A stretch of DNA of 64,000 nt, taken from Cloacibacillus porcorum (lineage in GTDB: Bacteria; Synergistota; Synergistia; Synergistales; Synergistaceae). The position numbers and the translations under genes are program-made. The stretch is taken from positions 1,605,501-1,669,500 of the forward strand of contig NZ_CP016757.1 of NCBI RefSeq assembly GCF_001701045.1, given 5' to 3'. The notes under the pieces are model-generated. The model was not told the origin of the DNA. It saw only the letters and a list, made by a program, of their open reading frames with translations, and did not search any database. Each line of letters begins with the position of its first letter. The first letter of the stretch is position 1. Below are positions 17,749 through 25,997 of the stretch, piece by piece.

Positions 17749-18000
17749 TTACGCTTCCCGAACCGATATCTTGTAGGTCTCTATCAGATCGTTGGCCAGA
17801 AGATCCTGGCACATATTTTTCACAGCTTCCGCCGCCGCGTCGCCGTCCTTGGCCTCGAGCCGCATCGTCACGATGCGTCCGACGCGCACCTCGCTCAAGC
17901 CCTCATAGCCGAGATGGGTCAGCGTCTTCTCTACAGCCTTGCCCTGTGTGTCCAGAACTCCTTCGCGCGGGGTGATAACGGCCTCTGCATGGAAAATCAT
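17749..18000 (-). CDS. purS: FGAM synthase subunit PurS
   Basis: An 83-residue protein, MIFHAEAVITPREGVLDTQGKAVEKTLTHLGY, with the PurS signature of a PREGVLDxQG start and a conserved hydrophobic C-terminal half (LLANDLIETYKISV). PurS dimers bridge PurQ and PurL in the ammonia-channelling complex. It is the first gene of the purine operon, with AAGGAGGA about 8 nt before its ATG and a consensus promoter 68-96 nt upstream. Confidence 0.95.
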   Translation of the reverse strand: MIFHAEAVITPREGVLDTQGKAVEKTLTHLGYEGLSEVRVGRIVTMRLEAKDGDAAAEAVKNMCQDLLANDLIETYKISVREA

Positions 18001-18067
18001 AGAATAACATCCTCCTTGAGATGTTTATTTAGTGTGATTGTGTGGAATTGTCCACGGTGATGCTAAG

Positions 18068-18096
18068 AATATAACGCTCATATCAGTAAATGTCAA
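18068..18096 (-). promoter_or_regulatory. sigma70-type promoter of the purine operon
   Basis: On the minus strand TTGACA (plus positions 18091-18096) and TATATT (18068-18073) are separated by exactly 17 nt. The leader to purS is about 60 nt. No purine riboswitch fold was recognised in it. Confidence 0.8.
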
Positions 18097-18130
18097 TGAT
18101 GTGTCATTTCAGAAAAATGCAGACAAAAAA

Positions 18131-18158
18131 TTGACTCTATGTCACAAAATAGTATAAT
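18131..18158 (+). promoter_or_regulatory. sigma70-type promoter of the liv operon
   Basis: TTGACT (18131-18136), 16-nt spacer, TATAAT (18153-18158). It is divergent from the pur promoter, with 34 nt between the two -35 hexamers. Any regulator binding that gap could affect both operons. Confidence 0.8.
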
Positions 18159-18209
18159 ATTGAGCAGAGCAAAAATATTTTGTTCTAAAAAAAGGGAGGT
18201 AGATGTATC

Positions 18210-19475
18210 ATGAAACTAAGTAAGCGCACCACGGTTGTCGTTATGTTGGTTCTTTGCACCGCCCTCTTCGCCTCGACGGCGGCCTTTGCCGCCGAAGAGA
18301 TCAAAATCGGCGCTCTCTTCCCGCTGACCGGCCCCGCGGCGGTCTCCGGACAGAACTGCGTGAACTCCGTCCTCGCGGCAGCCGACGTCATCAACAAGAA
18401 AAATCCCGACATCAACGCCCCTCTCGCGGCGGGAGAGGGCCTTCTCGGCGGCAAGTACGTCATCAAGATAGTCCCCGCCGACCATCAGGGCAAGCCGGAT
18501 GTCGCTAAATCCGAGGCCGAACGCCTCTACAACCAGGAAAAAGTCTTTGCGATCATCGGCAGCTACAACAGCGCCGCCACCAAACCGGCCAGCGCCGTCG
18601 CCGAGCGCGCGAAGAAGATCTTCATGTGCGGCTGCTCGAGCTCCGCGGCCCTCACCGAGCGCGGCTACAAGTATTTCTTCCGCCACGCCCCGACGGACGC
18701 TATCGAATCCGTTGAATTCGTCGATTACATCGAATACCTTAATAAGGAAAAGAAGGCCGGCATAAAGACCCTCGGCCTCATCTATGAAAACACCGAATTC
18801 GGCAAGCACGCCGCCGACGAGGCGCGCAAAGCGGCCAAGAAGATCGACCTTAAAGTAGTGGCCGACGTCCCCTTCAACAACGGCGCGACGAACCTCAACA
18901 GCGAAGTCCAGAAACTCAAGTCTGCCAACCCCGACGCCGTATTCGGCGCGGCGCTCGGCGGCGACTACTCACTGTGGGTACGCACCATGAAGCAGGTCAA
19001 CTGGCTCCCGAAGATCGCCCTCAACTACTGCACCGGCTACCAGAACCCCGCGGTACAGAAAGAGCTCGGTTCCGACGGAAACTACTTCATGGGCGGCATG
19101 GGCTACTCGCCTGAACTCGCGAAACAATTCATGCCCGAAGCGATCAAAATCCAGGACAAATACTACACGCCGAGAAGCAATCAGCCCTTCGACAGCGACT
19201 CCATCCAGGAGGCGGTCATGCTGATGGTCCTCGCCCAGGCGATAGAGAAGGCGGGCGGCCCCGACACGGAGAAGGTCCTCAAAATAATCCAGACCGACGA
19301 ATTCCCCTCCGTCATGTCGCTGAGCGGCAGCGTGAAATTCGGCCCCGACGGCCAGAACATCAAAGCGCTCTCCGTCATCACACAGCTTGACGAACAGAAA
19401 TACAACACCGTATTCCCGCTTAAGTACAAAGACTCCGAGCCTGTCGTCCCGATGAAGCCCTGGGACAAGAGGTAA
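18210..19475 (+). CDS. livK: Branched-chain amino acid ABC transporter, substrate-binding protein
   Basis: A 421-residue protein with a signal peptide MKLSKRTTVVVMLVLCTALFA, cleavage near AFAAEE. The mature start EEIKIGALFPLTGPAAVSGQ is the classic LivJ/LivK type 1 periplasmic binding fold. AIIGSYNSAATKPASAVAERAK and the block GLIYENTEFGKHAADEARKA continue it. The ligand is probably a branched-chain or related amino acid. A strong GGGAGG site precedes the ATG. The gene is followed by repeat copy B and a terminator, which should keep its expression above that of the membrane and ATPase genes. Confidence 0.93.
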   Translation: MKLSKRTTVVVMLVLCTALFASTAAFAAEEIKIGALFPLTGPAAVSGQNCVNSVLAAADVINKKNPDINAPLAAGEGLLGGKYVIKIVPADHQGKPDVAKSEAERLYNQEKVFAIIGSYNSAATKPASAVAERAKKIFMCGCSSSAALTERGYKYFFRHAPTDAIESVEFVDYIEYLNKEKKAGIKTLGLIYENTEFGKHAADEARKAAKKIDLKVVADVPFNNGATNLNSEVQKLKSANPDAVFGAALGGDYSLWVRTMKQVNWLPKIALNYCTGYQNPAVQKELGSDGNYFMGGMGYSPELAKQFMPEAIKIQDKYYTPRSNQPFDSDSIQEAVMLMVLAQAIEKAGGPDTEKVLKIIQTDEFPSVMSLSGSVKFGPDGQNIKALSVITQLDEQKYNTVFPLKYKDSEPVVPMKPWDKR

Positions 19476-19480
19476 AAGCG

Positions 19481-19602
19481 CCGCAGATTATATGCGCCAT
19501 CCGCGCCGCGGACAGACTTTGCCCGAAGCTCCAACGTATTGATATACGCCTGCGCTCCGTGCGAAGCCTGCCCGCTTAGCGGCCGGTACATCTAATCAGC
19601 GG
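19481..19602 (+). repeat. Palindromic structured element, copy B (livK-livH gap)
   Basis: It begins 5 nt after the livK stop and shares the organisation of copy A. Ends are CCGCAGATTA / TAATCAGCGG, with one A/A mismatch. The internal loop is GC-GCC opposite TTA-GC, flanked by the exchanged helix GCGG/CCGC. The apical stem is CGTAT-tgat-ATACG. Helix sequences differ from copy A by paired changes. Confidence 0.78.
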
Positions 19603-19653
19603 ACAGGCTCTCAGAATTTTTCACACGTTAATCAGACATTATAGTAGCCTTCC

Positions 19654-19688
19654 GGCGGGGCGCCTTGACACAACAGCCCCGCCTTTTT
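19654..19688 (+). terminator. Intrinsic terminator between livK and livH
   Basis: GGCGGGGC (19654-19661) pairs exactly with GCCCCGCC (19676-19683), followed by TTTTT. It lies 17 nt before livH, so it is probably a partial terminator setting the ratio of binding protein to permease. Confidence 0.85.
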
Positions 19689-19705
19689 ACTAAGGAGGTC
19701 GTTGC

Positions 19706-20566
19706 ATGAGCAATTTTCTGCAGGTCCTGATCGACGGGATCTTGAGCGGTCTGCTTTACGCTCTCGTCGCCGCCGGCCTCAGCATGATATGGGGCGTAAT
19801 GGACGTTATCAACTTTGCCCACGGAGAGTTCCTCATGGTGGCGATGTACATCTGCTACTGGATGGGCTTCATACTGGGGATAGATCCGCTCTTTACCTGG
19901 GTTGCGGCTGGAATCTTCCTATTCATTATGGGAGGGCTCACATACAAATGGATCATCAAAAGAAGCCTCGGCAAGGCGGCGATGGCGCCGCTGCTCGCCA
20001 CCTTCGGCCTCTCGATGCTCCTCAAAAACTTCTGCATGAACCGCTTCTCGCCTAACTTCCGTCTGCTCTCCGGTACCATCCTCGACGGAAAGACCTTTGA
20101 GGTCGGCGGGGCCATCGTCTCCGTTCCCCAGCTCGTTACAGGCGTATTCGCCCTCGTTGTGCTCGCCGTCGTCTACTGGCTTATAAAGAGAACCCGCCTC
20201 GGCTGGGCGATCCAGGCCACCGCGATGGACAAAGAGGCGGCGGAGCTCATGGGTATCGATACGGAAAAAATATACCTGCTCGTCTTTGGCATCGGCGGGG
20301 CCTGCGTCGGCATCGCCGGCGGCCTGATGACCACCTATCTCGCGGTCCATCCCGAGGTCGGCAGCCTCTTCAGCCTCATCGCCTTCGTCGTCGTCGCCCT
20401 TGGCGGCTTCGGCAGCATACCTGGCGCGCTCTTTGCCGCGCTGCTCATCGGCCTCGTCGAATCCTTCACCGGCTTCTACGTCGCCGCGGTTCTCAAATAT
20501 GTCGCCGTCTTCGCGATATATCTGATCGTCATACTTGTGCGCCCCAAGGGCCTCTTCGGGTGGTGA
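19706..20566 (+). CDS. livH: Branched-chain amino acid ABC transporter, permease LivH
   Basis: A 286-residue polytopic inner-membrane protein. The start MSNFLQVLIDGILSGLLYALVAAGLSMIWGVMDVINFAHGEFLMVAMY is the typical LivH N-terminus with its conserved NFAHGEF motif. About eight hydrophobic segments follow. The coupling-helix region RTRLGWAIQATAMDKEAAELMGI matches the permease EAA loop. AAGGAGG precedes the ATG. It forms the translocation channel with LivM. Confidence 0.95.
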   Translation: MSNFLQVLIDGILSGLLYALVAAGLSMIWGVMDVINFAHGEFLMVAMYICYWMGFILGIDPLFTWVAAGIFLFIMGGLTYKWIIKRSLGKAAMAPLLATFGLSMLLKNFCMNRFSPNFRLLSGTILDGKTFEVGGAIVSVPQLVTGVFALVVLAVVYWLIKRTRLGWAIQATAMDKEAAELMGIDTEKIYLLVFGIGGACVGIAGGLMTTYLAVHPEVGSLFSLIAFVVVALGGFGSIPGALFAALLIGLVESFTGFYVAAVLKYVAVFAIYLIVILVRPKGLFGW

Positions 20567-20571
20567 CGGCT

Positions 20572-21570
20572 ATGCAGCTAAATAAAAAGGATAAACTCTG
20601 GTACGGTTTCATCATAGCGGCGTTAATACTGCCCTGCATCCCCGGGCTTATCGGCGGTTCCTCCTTCTTCGGACACGTGGCGACGATGGTCCTGCTCTAC
20701 GCCGCCATGGCGCAGTCCTGGAACATCATCAGCGGCTACGGCGGACAGGTCTCCTTCGGCCACTCCGTATTCTTCGGAATCGGGGCCTACGGAGCCGGCC
20801 TCGCGGTCGTCACCTTCGGCTCGCTGCCCTGGTACGGCGCGCCGCTCGGAATGCTCGCCGCGGCGGTCGTCTCCATCCTCATCAGCTACCCCTGCTTCCG
20901 GCTCAAGGGCCACTACTTCGCCATCGCGACCTTCGCCATCGTGGAGATATTCAACCGCCTCTTCATGATCTGGGACGCCGTCGGCGGCGCGCTCGGCCTT
21001 GACTATCCGATCCTGCCCGACGGCTGGAAAAACTTCTCCTGGTCGGACACCAAGACCGGCTACTACCTCGGGGCGCTCGCGATATTCGTCCTCGTCTACG
21101 GCATCGTGCGCTGGATAGAGAAAAACCGCATGGGCTACTACCTGCTCGCCGTACGCGAGGGACAGGAGACCGCCGAATCCCTCGGCGTCAACAGCACCTT
21201 CGTCAAACTCGGCGCGATGGCCCTCTCCGCGGCGCTGGCGGCCCTCTGCGGCGCCTTCTTCGCGCAGTACAACTACCGCGTGGACCCGCCGATGGTCATG
21301 TCGCTCGACATGTCGATGAAATTCGTGCTCATAACGATACTGGGCGGCATCGGCACCTTCTGGGGGCCATTCCTCGGCGCCCTCGTGCTCATACCGCTGC
21401 AGGAATACACCAGGGCCTACCTCTCGCACCTCGGCGCGGGGATAGACCTGATAATCTTCGGCATAATAATCATCATCGTGATGATAAAAGAACCGCGCGG
21501 CATCATGGGGCTGCTCTCCTACTTTACTAAAAGATCCGACGCGGATAAAAGAGAGGAGGCGAAGTGCTGA
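20572..21570 (+). CDS. livM: Branched-chain amino acid ABC transporter, permease LivM
   Basis: About 332 residues, polytopic. It carries YAAMAQSWNIISGYGGQVSFGHSVFFGIGAYGA, the LivM counterpart of the LivH NFAHGEF region, and the coupling loop MGYYLLAVREGQETAESLGVN. The start is uncertain: GTG 20560 or 20563 would overlap livH, while ATG 20572 gives MQLNKKDKLW with GGTGG upstream and is preferred. The hydrophilic C-terminus (KRSDADKREEAKC) is cytoplasmic. Confidence 0.94.
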   Translation: MQLNKKDKLWYGFIIAALILPCIPGLIGGSSFFGHVATMVLLYAAMAQSWNIISGYGGQVSFGHSVFFGIGAYGAGLAVVTFGSLPWYGAPLGMLAAAVVSILISYPCFRLKGHYFAIATFAIVEIFNRLFMIWDAVGGALGLDYPILPDGWKNFSWSDTKTGYYLGALAIFVLVYGIVRWIEKNRMGYYLLAVREGQETAESLGVNSTFVKLGAMALSAALAALCGAFFAQYNYRVDPPMVMSLDMSMKFVLITILGGIGTFWGPFLGALVLIPLQEYTRAYLSHLGAGIDLIIFGIIIIIVMIKEPRGIMGLLSYFTKRSDADKREEAKC

Positions 21571-22382
21571 TGGCTCTGCTTGAAGTGAGAGACCTGACAA
21601 TGAAATTCGGCTCGCTGCTCGCTAACAGCGACGTCTCTTTCGACGTTGAAAAGGGAACCATCGTCGGCCTCATCGGTCCCAACGGCGCGGGAAAGACGAC
21701 CCTCTTCAACTGCGTCGCGGGGCTCTACACCCCCACGGCGGGAAAAGTATTCTTCAAAGGCGAAGACGTCACCGACCTGCCGGCCTACAAAATGGCGCGC
21801 CGCGGCGTCGCGCGCACCTTCCAGGTCGTGCGCCCGCTCAAAGAGATGACCGTCTTTGAAAACATCCTCGTAGGGGCCTACATGCGCACCGGCGACAGCG
21901 CCAAGGCCAAAGAGATCGCCGAGCGCTGCCTGGAGCTCTGCTTCCTTGGCGAACACCGCTGCCGTCTCGCGGGAGGACTCACCATCGGCAACAAAAAGCG
22001 GCTGGAGGTAGCGCGCGCCCTCGCCACCGAACCCGAGCTGCTGCTGCTCGACGAGGCTGTGGCAGGACTCACCTCAACGGAGGTCAGAGAGATGGTCGAA
22101 GTCATCGTCCGCCTGCGTGAAGAGGGCATCACCATCCTCATGGTCGAACACATAATGGAAGCCATCATGCCCATCGCCGACAAAATAGTAGTCCTTGCGA
22201 GCGGCAAAAAAATCGCCGAGGGCGCGCCGGCGGATATCGTCAAAGATCCCGTCGTCATCACCGCCTACTTCGGCGAAAAATTCAGCAAACGGATCAACGA
22301 ACATAAAGCGGACGCCCCCGCGGAAAATTCGGATGTTCACGCGGAGCGCGAACAGGGGACTGCGCATAAGGAGGGAATATAA
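21570..22382 (+). CDS. livG: Branched-chain amino acid ABC transporter, ATPase LivG
   Basis: About 270 residues. The Walker A motif is GPNGAGKTT, the Walker B region LLLLDEAVAGLTSTEV, and the switch His appears in MVEHIME. The ABC signature is degenerate: GGLTIGNKKRLEVARAL in place of LSGGQ, as usual for LivG. An extended hydrophilic C-terminus (KADAPAENSDVHAEREQG) is unusual. ATG 21570 overlaps the livM stop in a TGATG; GAGGAGG lies upstream. Confidence 0.94.
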   Translation: MALLEVRDLTMKFGSLLANSDVSFDVEKGTIVGLIGPNGAGKTTLFNCVAGLYTPTAGKVFFKGEDVTDLPAYKMARRGVARTFQVVRPLKEMTVFENILVGAYMRTGDSAKAKEIAERCLELCFLGEHRCRLAGGLTIGNKKRLEVARALATEPELLLLDEAVAGLTSTEVREMVEVIVRLREEGITILMVEHIMEAIMPIADKIVVLASGKKIAEGAPADIVKDPVVITAYFGEKFSKRINEHKADAPAENSDVHAEREQGTAHKEGI

Positions 22383-23095
22383 TGACGGCGATGCTTGAAG
22401 TTAAAAACATACACTGCGCCTACGACCAGGTCTCCGTCATCCACGGCATCTCGCTGCATGTGAACGAGGGAGAGATCGTGGCCATCCTCGGCGCGAACGG
22501 GGCGGGGAAGTCCACGCTCATGCGCGCCGTCGCGGGCCTTATGCACCCGACCGCCGGAACCATAACCTTCGACGGCTGCGACATCACGAAGATGTCCGCC
22601 TCCAAAAGCATAAAATTGGGGCTAAGCTACGTCCCCGAGGGACGCAGGCTCTTCTCCAAACTTACCGTGCGCGAAAACCTTGAACTCGGAGCCTTCAGCG
22701 TCACCGATAAAAGTGTCGTCGCCGAACGCCTCGACGAAATGTACGAACTGTTCCCGATACTCAAAAGCCGCTCCGGACAGACCGCGGAGACGATGAGCGG
22801 CGGTGAACAGCAGATGTGCGCCATCGCGCGCGGCCTCATGTCCCGTCCGAAGCTGATAATGCTCGACGAACTTTCGCTCGGGCTCCAGCCCAGCCTCGTG
22901 GAGAGAGTCCTTGAGGCCGTCGCCGAAATAAGAAAACGCGGCGTCACCGTCCTGCTCGTCGAACAGATGGTGCAGGAGGCGCTGGAGATCGCCGACCGCG
23001 GCTACGTCCTCCAGACGGGGCGCGTCGTCCACAAAGGCACCTCGCAGGAGCTCCTCGACTCGGATGAGGTGCGCAGAGCTTACATGGGCATGTAA
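22382..23095 (+). CDS. livF: Branched-chain amino acid ABC transporter, ATPase LivF
   Basis: A 237-residue ATPase with Walker A GANGAGKST, the signature TMSGGEQQMCAIARGLM, Walker B LIMLDELSLGLQP and the switch region VLLVEQMVQEAL. The segment LSYVPEGRRLFSKLTVRENL is characteristic of LivF. Its ATG overlaps the livG stop as TAATG with GGAGGG upstream. It is the last gene of the operon; repeat copy 1 starts at its stop codon. Confidence 0.95.
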   Translation: MTAMLEVKNIHCAYDQVSVIHGISLHVNEGEIVAILGANGAGKSTLMRAVAGLMHPTAGTITFDGCDITKMSASKSIKLGLSYVPEGRRLFSKLTVRENLELGAFSVTDKSVVAERLDEMYELFPILKSRSGQTAETMSGGEQQMCAIARGLMSRPKLIMLDELSLGLQPSLVERVLEAVAEIRKRGVTVLLVEQMVQEALEIADRGYVLQTGRVVHKGTSQELLDSDEVRRAYMGM

Positions 23096-23223
23096 AAATC
23101 GGTGCGAATAAGCACCGTATGCGTCATAAGCCGGTCCCTGAGTGTCCTCGCCGTATGAACAATACGGCTCCGGTACTCAGAGACCGGCTTATTTAGCCTA
23201 CGGCACTTCTTCGCACCGATTTT
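23095..23223 (+). repeat. Palindromic structured element, copy 1 (after livF)
   Basis: The outer stem AAAATCGGTGCGAA (from 23095) pairs exactly with TTCGCACCGATTTT (ends 23223). The internal loop GC-GTC opposite TTA-GC is flanked by ATAAG/CTTAT, and the apical stem CCGTAT/ATACGG is bordered by TCC and CTCC. It starts on the last base of the livF stop codon, so it may double as the operon's transcription end, though no T-run beyond TTTT is present. Confidence 0.8.
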
Positions 23224-23386
23224 CCTGCTGTCATGTGAATTTTCAAAACCGATTTCCTTCGGGTAGGAAAAGAGATAAATAACGATTTACCAAAGATTTT
23301 GGCGCCCTCTCTGAGGGAGCTCCCCGCGATGAACAGAGTCCCGCAAACCGGACAACGCTATAAAAGCTCCCAAGGGTATCAAAAAT

Positions 23387-24259
23387 TTATTCAATAAAGA
23401 GACTTCGATATTGCATCGGAGCCTTTTTCAATTTTATCTGTATCCTGTCGTTATTATAATACCTTATATATTCGTCTATGGCATCTTTGGCCTCCTCGTA
23501 GTTCTCCCATTTTACTCGGTTGACGAGTTCTGATTTAATGTGACTAAAGAAGTTTTCTGCACATGCATTATCCAAACAATTTCCTTTCCTTGACATTGAG
23601 ACCTTGAGTCCGTATCTTTGTGTCAGGTTGAAATATGCATGGCTTGTATATTGAAACCCCTGGTCGCTGTGGAGGATTGGTCCATCAGCGACCACCTTAT
23701 TATTATTTTCAAATGCTTTCTTCAATGTATCGGTTACTAACTTAATATTATTATTACGACTGATTTGATATCCCTGTATGGAATTATCAAAGAGATCTTT
23801 TATCATGGAGAGGAATATATTACCCTTTTTTGTTCGTATATATGTGATATCAGTAACCAGTTTCTGGTTTGGTCTGTCGGAACGAAATTCTCTGTTCAGG
23901 ATATTCTCATAGCTGTGGATATTTCCTGACATCACTTTAAACTTTTTCTTTTTTCTTATTTCCGCTTGAAGTCCCGCTTTTTTCATAACACGCCTTACCC
24001 TCTTATTGTTTACATGAATGCCAATGAAGTTGTTGAGCCACAGAGTCATTCGCCTGTACCCATAAGTGTTTTTGTTGATATTCTGTCCCGTTCTTATTGC
24101 TTCTATGAGAGGACCGTCTTTATCTTTCATTCCACGCCGCTTTAGCCAACTGTAGTATGCGGAGCGTGATACGGACAAAAATCTACACATTCCACAGACA
24201 GAATGTTTTGTTGAAAATTCAAAAATGATCCTGTATTTAATATTTCTTTCTATCACCAC
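23387..24259 (-). CDS. IS3-family transposase OrfB (DDE integrase)
   Basis: A 290-residue reading frame with an rve-type integrase core. The catalytic triad is visible as D in KLVTDITYI, D in ILHSDQGFQYTS, and E in DNACAENFFSHIK. The N-terminal HTH_21-like region SVCGMCRFLSVSRSAYYSWLKRRG is typical of IS150-group OrfB. The 5' end overlaps orfA by 7 nt. The likely product is an OrfAB fusion, because a run of seven A (plus positions 24277-24283) lies in the overlap zone and a -1 shift there joins LKK to SLRAAKVVIERN. It is nearly identical to the copy at 36488-37360. Confidence 0.93.
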   Translation of the reverse strand: MVIERNIKYRIIFEFSTKHSVCGMCRFLSVSRSAYYSWLKRRGMKDKDGPLIEAIRTGQNINKNTYGYRRMTLWLNNFIGIHVNNKRVRRVMKKAGLQAEIRKKKKFKVMSGNIHSYENILNREFRSDRPNQKLVTDITYIRTKKGNIFLSMIKDLFDNSIQGYQISRNNNIKLVTDTLKKAFENNNKVVADGPILHSDQGFQYTSHAYFNLTQRYGLKVSMSRKGNCLDNACAENFFSHIKSELVNRVKWENYEEAKDAIDEYIRYYNNDRIQIKLKKAPMQYRSLFIE

Positions 24260-24696
24260 CTTTGCAGCTCTAAGGCTTTTTTTAATACGTCGACCTGCAT
24301 TTCCAGCTCTTTAATCTTTTCTATGCTATTTGTAACTTCCAATTTCTTATCTGGACAGTCTTGTTTTGAACTAGAAATATCCCCTTGTTCGATAAATTCC
24401 TTACACCATCGTCTTAAAAGAGAGGGACTTGAAATGTTAAAAGATGAGGTAACATCTACCATAGTACGTCCCTCTTCTAAATGAGCCGAAACAGCTTCAA
24501 GTTTTACAGCCTTGCTGTAGGTTCTTTTTTTCCTTGTATCATCCAGTAAGTCCTTCTGTCCGCTCTTATATAAAGATATCCATGTTTTAACAGAATCAGG
24601 ACTAACACCAAGTTCTTCAGCAATCCGCCTTCGTGGAATTCCCTGTTTGTGCATCTCAATTGCTCTTATTCTTTCTTCTGTTTTACGTTTACGCAT
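24253..24696 (-). CDS. IS3-family transposase OrfA (HTH protein)
   Basis: A 147-residue protein with two helix-turn-helix segments: RRIAEELGVSPDSVKTWISLY and MVDVTSSFNISSPSLLRRWCKEF. A C-terminal leucine-zipper-like coiled coil IEKIKELEMQVDVLKKALEL follows. It binds the terminal repeats and multimerises. It differs from copy 2 by three residues seen on inspection (R/K, I/L, Q/R). Confidence 0.93.
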   Translation of the reverse strand: MRKRKTEERIRAIEMHKQGIPRRRIAEELGVSPDSVKTWISLYKSGQKDLLDDTRKKRTYSKAVKLEAVSAHLEEGRTMVDVTSSFNISSPSLLRRWCKEFIEQGDISSSKQDCPDKKLEVTNSIEKIKELEMQVDVLKKALELQRW

Positions 24697-25036
24697 AGAA
24701 GATCCCCCTTTATATGTATTTAGTTTTATTATAATCCAGGGGCTTTATTTGGCTGTCCGATTTTCGGGATGCTGTTCACGAAGCGGGGTGAGGGAGTTTT
24801 GACCTTAGGTTTTCCCGCGGCTTTTGCCGCGGGCTCTGTTTGGTGCGGTTTCCGCGCCAAACAGAGCAACACTCCTTCCGTCTCGCCGCAAAAGCGGCGG
24901 CGATCCACCTTCCTCAGAGAGGAAGGCTTTAAGAAAAAAACCGCTGTTTATCATCGATAGGGCAAAAGCTAAATCGCTATTTATCTTTTCCCCACTCAAA
25001 ACTAAACCACAATTTACCGCTTTCCCCTCTCGAAGA

Positions 25037-25164
25037 TAAATCGGCGTTTAGACGTGCGAGTTGCTAAATAACTTTGGGCTCTGGAACCGGAGCCGTATCT
25101 TTATACGGTGAGGATGCCAGAGCCCGAAGTTATGACGCAAGTCGTGCTTATAAACGCCGATTTA
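25037..25164 (-). repeat. Palindromic structured element, copy 2 (inverted)
   Basis: On the minus strand this element is almost identical to copy 3 (36246-36373), including TAAATCGGCGTTTA / TAAACGCCGATTTA ends, GC-GTC opposite TTA-GC, and the apical CCGTAT-aaag-ATACGG. The similarity continues a few tens of bases past its left end. It lies about 80 nt upstream of the sigma-like gene. The 24697-25247 interval holds this element and the end of repeat R, and no gene. Confidence 0.8.
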
Positions 25165-25247
25165 CATTTGTGAACGGACCTTCCGCCTACCACTGTTACA
25201 TTTATCACACGCAGCAGGTAACAGACAAAATAAGGAGGGTCACAGAC

Positions 25248-25859
25248 ATGAAGAACAAAAAAGTTCCCCCGTCGCCCATACCGCCGCGCGGCTCCTCGCC
25301 GCGCTGTACCGACTACCGCCCCGGCCTCCCGCCGCTTCCTGAGAGCTCTTTTCCGCCGCCGGTTCCCGCTCCATCCGCCGCCGCCCTCTCCCTTCCCGAA
25401 ATAATCCGCGCCTACAGGCCGCTTGTGCTCGCTGTCGCGGGCAGGTATCAGGGGCGCGGCGCGGACTTCTGCGACCTTGAACAGGAGGGCTACCTCGCGC
25501 TGCTCATCCTCGTGCCGCAGTGTCCCGACATGAACTGGCTCGCATACTTCCTGCGCTGCCGTCTGCCCGGCGTCGTGCGCGACGCGGCGGCGCGCCTGAG
25601 ACGGGCGCGGGCGCGCGCGGGGATGCTTCTTGAAGAGATAGAGGAGACGCTGGGGGCGGAGGAGGGGCGTTACCGCGAGATCGAGCTGCGCGCCACCCTC
25701 GCCCGCGAACTCACCACGGAAGAATACCGCCTCGCGCAGCTGCTCTCCGAGGGAAACACCCAGAGCGAAATAGCGAAAGAACTTGGCGTCACCCAGCAGG
25801 CCGTCGCCGCGCGGCTCAAAAAAATACGCGCTAAACTGAAAAAAGCGCTGCGGGAATAA
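25248..25859 (+). CDS. Sigma70-like RNA polymerase factor / HTH regulator
   Basis: A 203-residue protein starting MKNKKVPPSPIPPRG. After a proline-rich 45-residue lead comes a region 2-like segment, IIRAYRPLVLAVAGRYQGRGADFCDLEQEGYLALL. Next is an Arg-rich linker (RDAAARLRRARARAG), then a region 4-type HTH: LTTEEYRLAQLLSEGNTQSEIAKELGVTQQAVAARLKKIRAKLKKAL. ATG 25248 has AAGGAGGG 8 nt upstream; the upstream in-frame extension is repeat DNA. It is shorter than ECF sigma factors in the linker, so whether it is a true sigma factor or a phage-type late regulator is open. It precedes the OmpH-like and adhesin genes, separated only by an IS, so these could be its targets. Confidence 0.65.
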   Translation: MKNKKVPPSPIPPRGSSPRCTDYRPGLPPLPESSFPPPVPAPSAAALSLPEIIRAYRPLVLAVAGRYQGRGADFCDLEQEGYLALLILVPQCPDMNWLAYFLRCRLPGVVRDAAARLRRARARAGMLLEEIEETLGAEEGRYREIELRATLARELTTEEYRLAQLLSEGNTQSEIAKELGVTQQAVAARLKKIRAKLKKALRE

Positions 25860-25997
25860 CCAAATCTTTAATATTTATGTTAGAATGTAGTCCGTATTAT
25901 TGCTTATATAAAAATAAATAATGGAGGCTAAAGTGCACTAGTCAACAAAACCTGGACAGTTGACTTGCTTAACTCTGTATAGTAGGGGGGTATCTCG

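Larger units (their letters stand above)
23330..24778 (-). mobile_element. IS3-family (IS150-like) insertion sequence, copy 1, 1449 bp
   Basis: The boundaries come from comparison with copy 2 (36431-37879) and from the terminal inverted repeats. The left end TGAACAGAGTCCCGCAAACC matches the inverted right end TGAACAGCATCCCGAAAATC in most positions. A 3-bp target duplication CGA flanks it (23327-23329 and 24779-24781). The empty target is seen intact in repeat R copy 2. It contains orfA and orfB on the minus strand with a likely -1 frameshift. Confidence 0.93.
23281..24926. repeat. Composite multi-hairpin repeat R, copy 1, split by an IS
   Basis: The parts 23281-23329 and 24779-24926 form one repeat interrupted by the IS at 23330-24778. 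Its uninterrupted counterpart is assembled in copy 2 (36405-38044). It holds a series of hairpins: CCCTC-TCT-GAGGG; CCCCGC-GAA-GCGGGG (hit by the IS); CCCGCGGC-TTTT-GCCGCGGG; CTCTGTTTGG...CCAAACAGAG; CGCCGC-AAAA-GCGGCG; CCTTCCTC-AGA-GAGGAAGG. Between 24927 and 25036 I see only small palindromes and no gene. Confidence 0.75.

Noticed and set aside
18001-18060. Purine riboswitch in the purS leader
   Set aside because: The leader is only about 60 nt and lacks the three-way junction core expected of the purine aptamer.
24769-25039. Short ORFs (63-71 codons) right of the first IS
   Set aside because: They lie in the multi-hairpin repeat R and its flank; no ribosome binding site and no conserved product.
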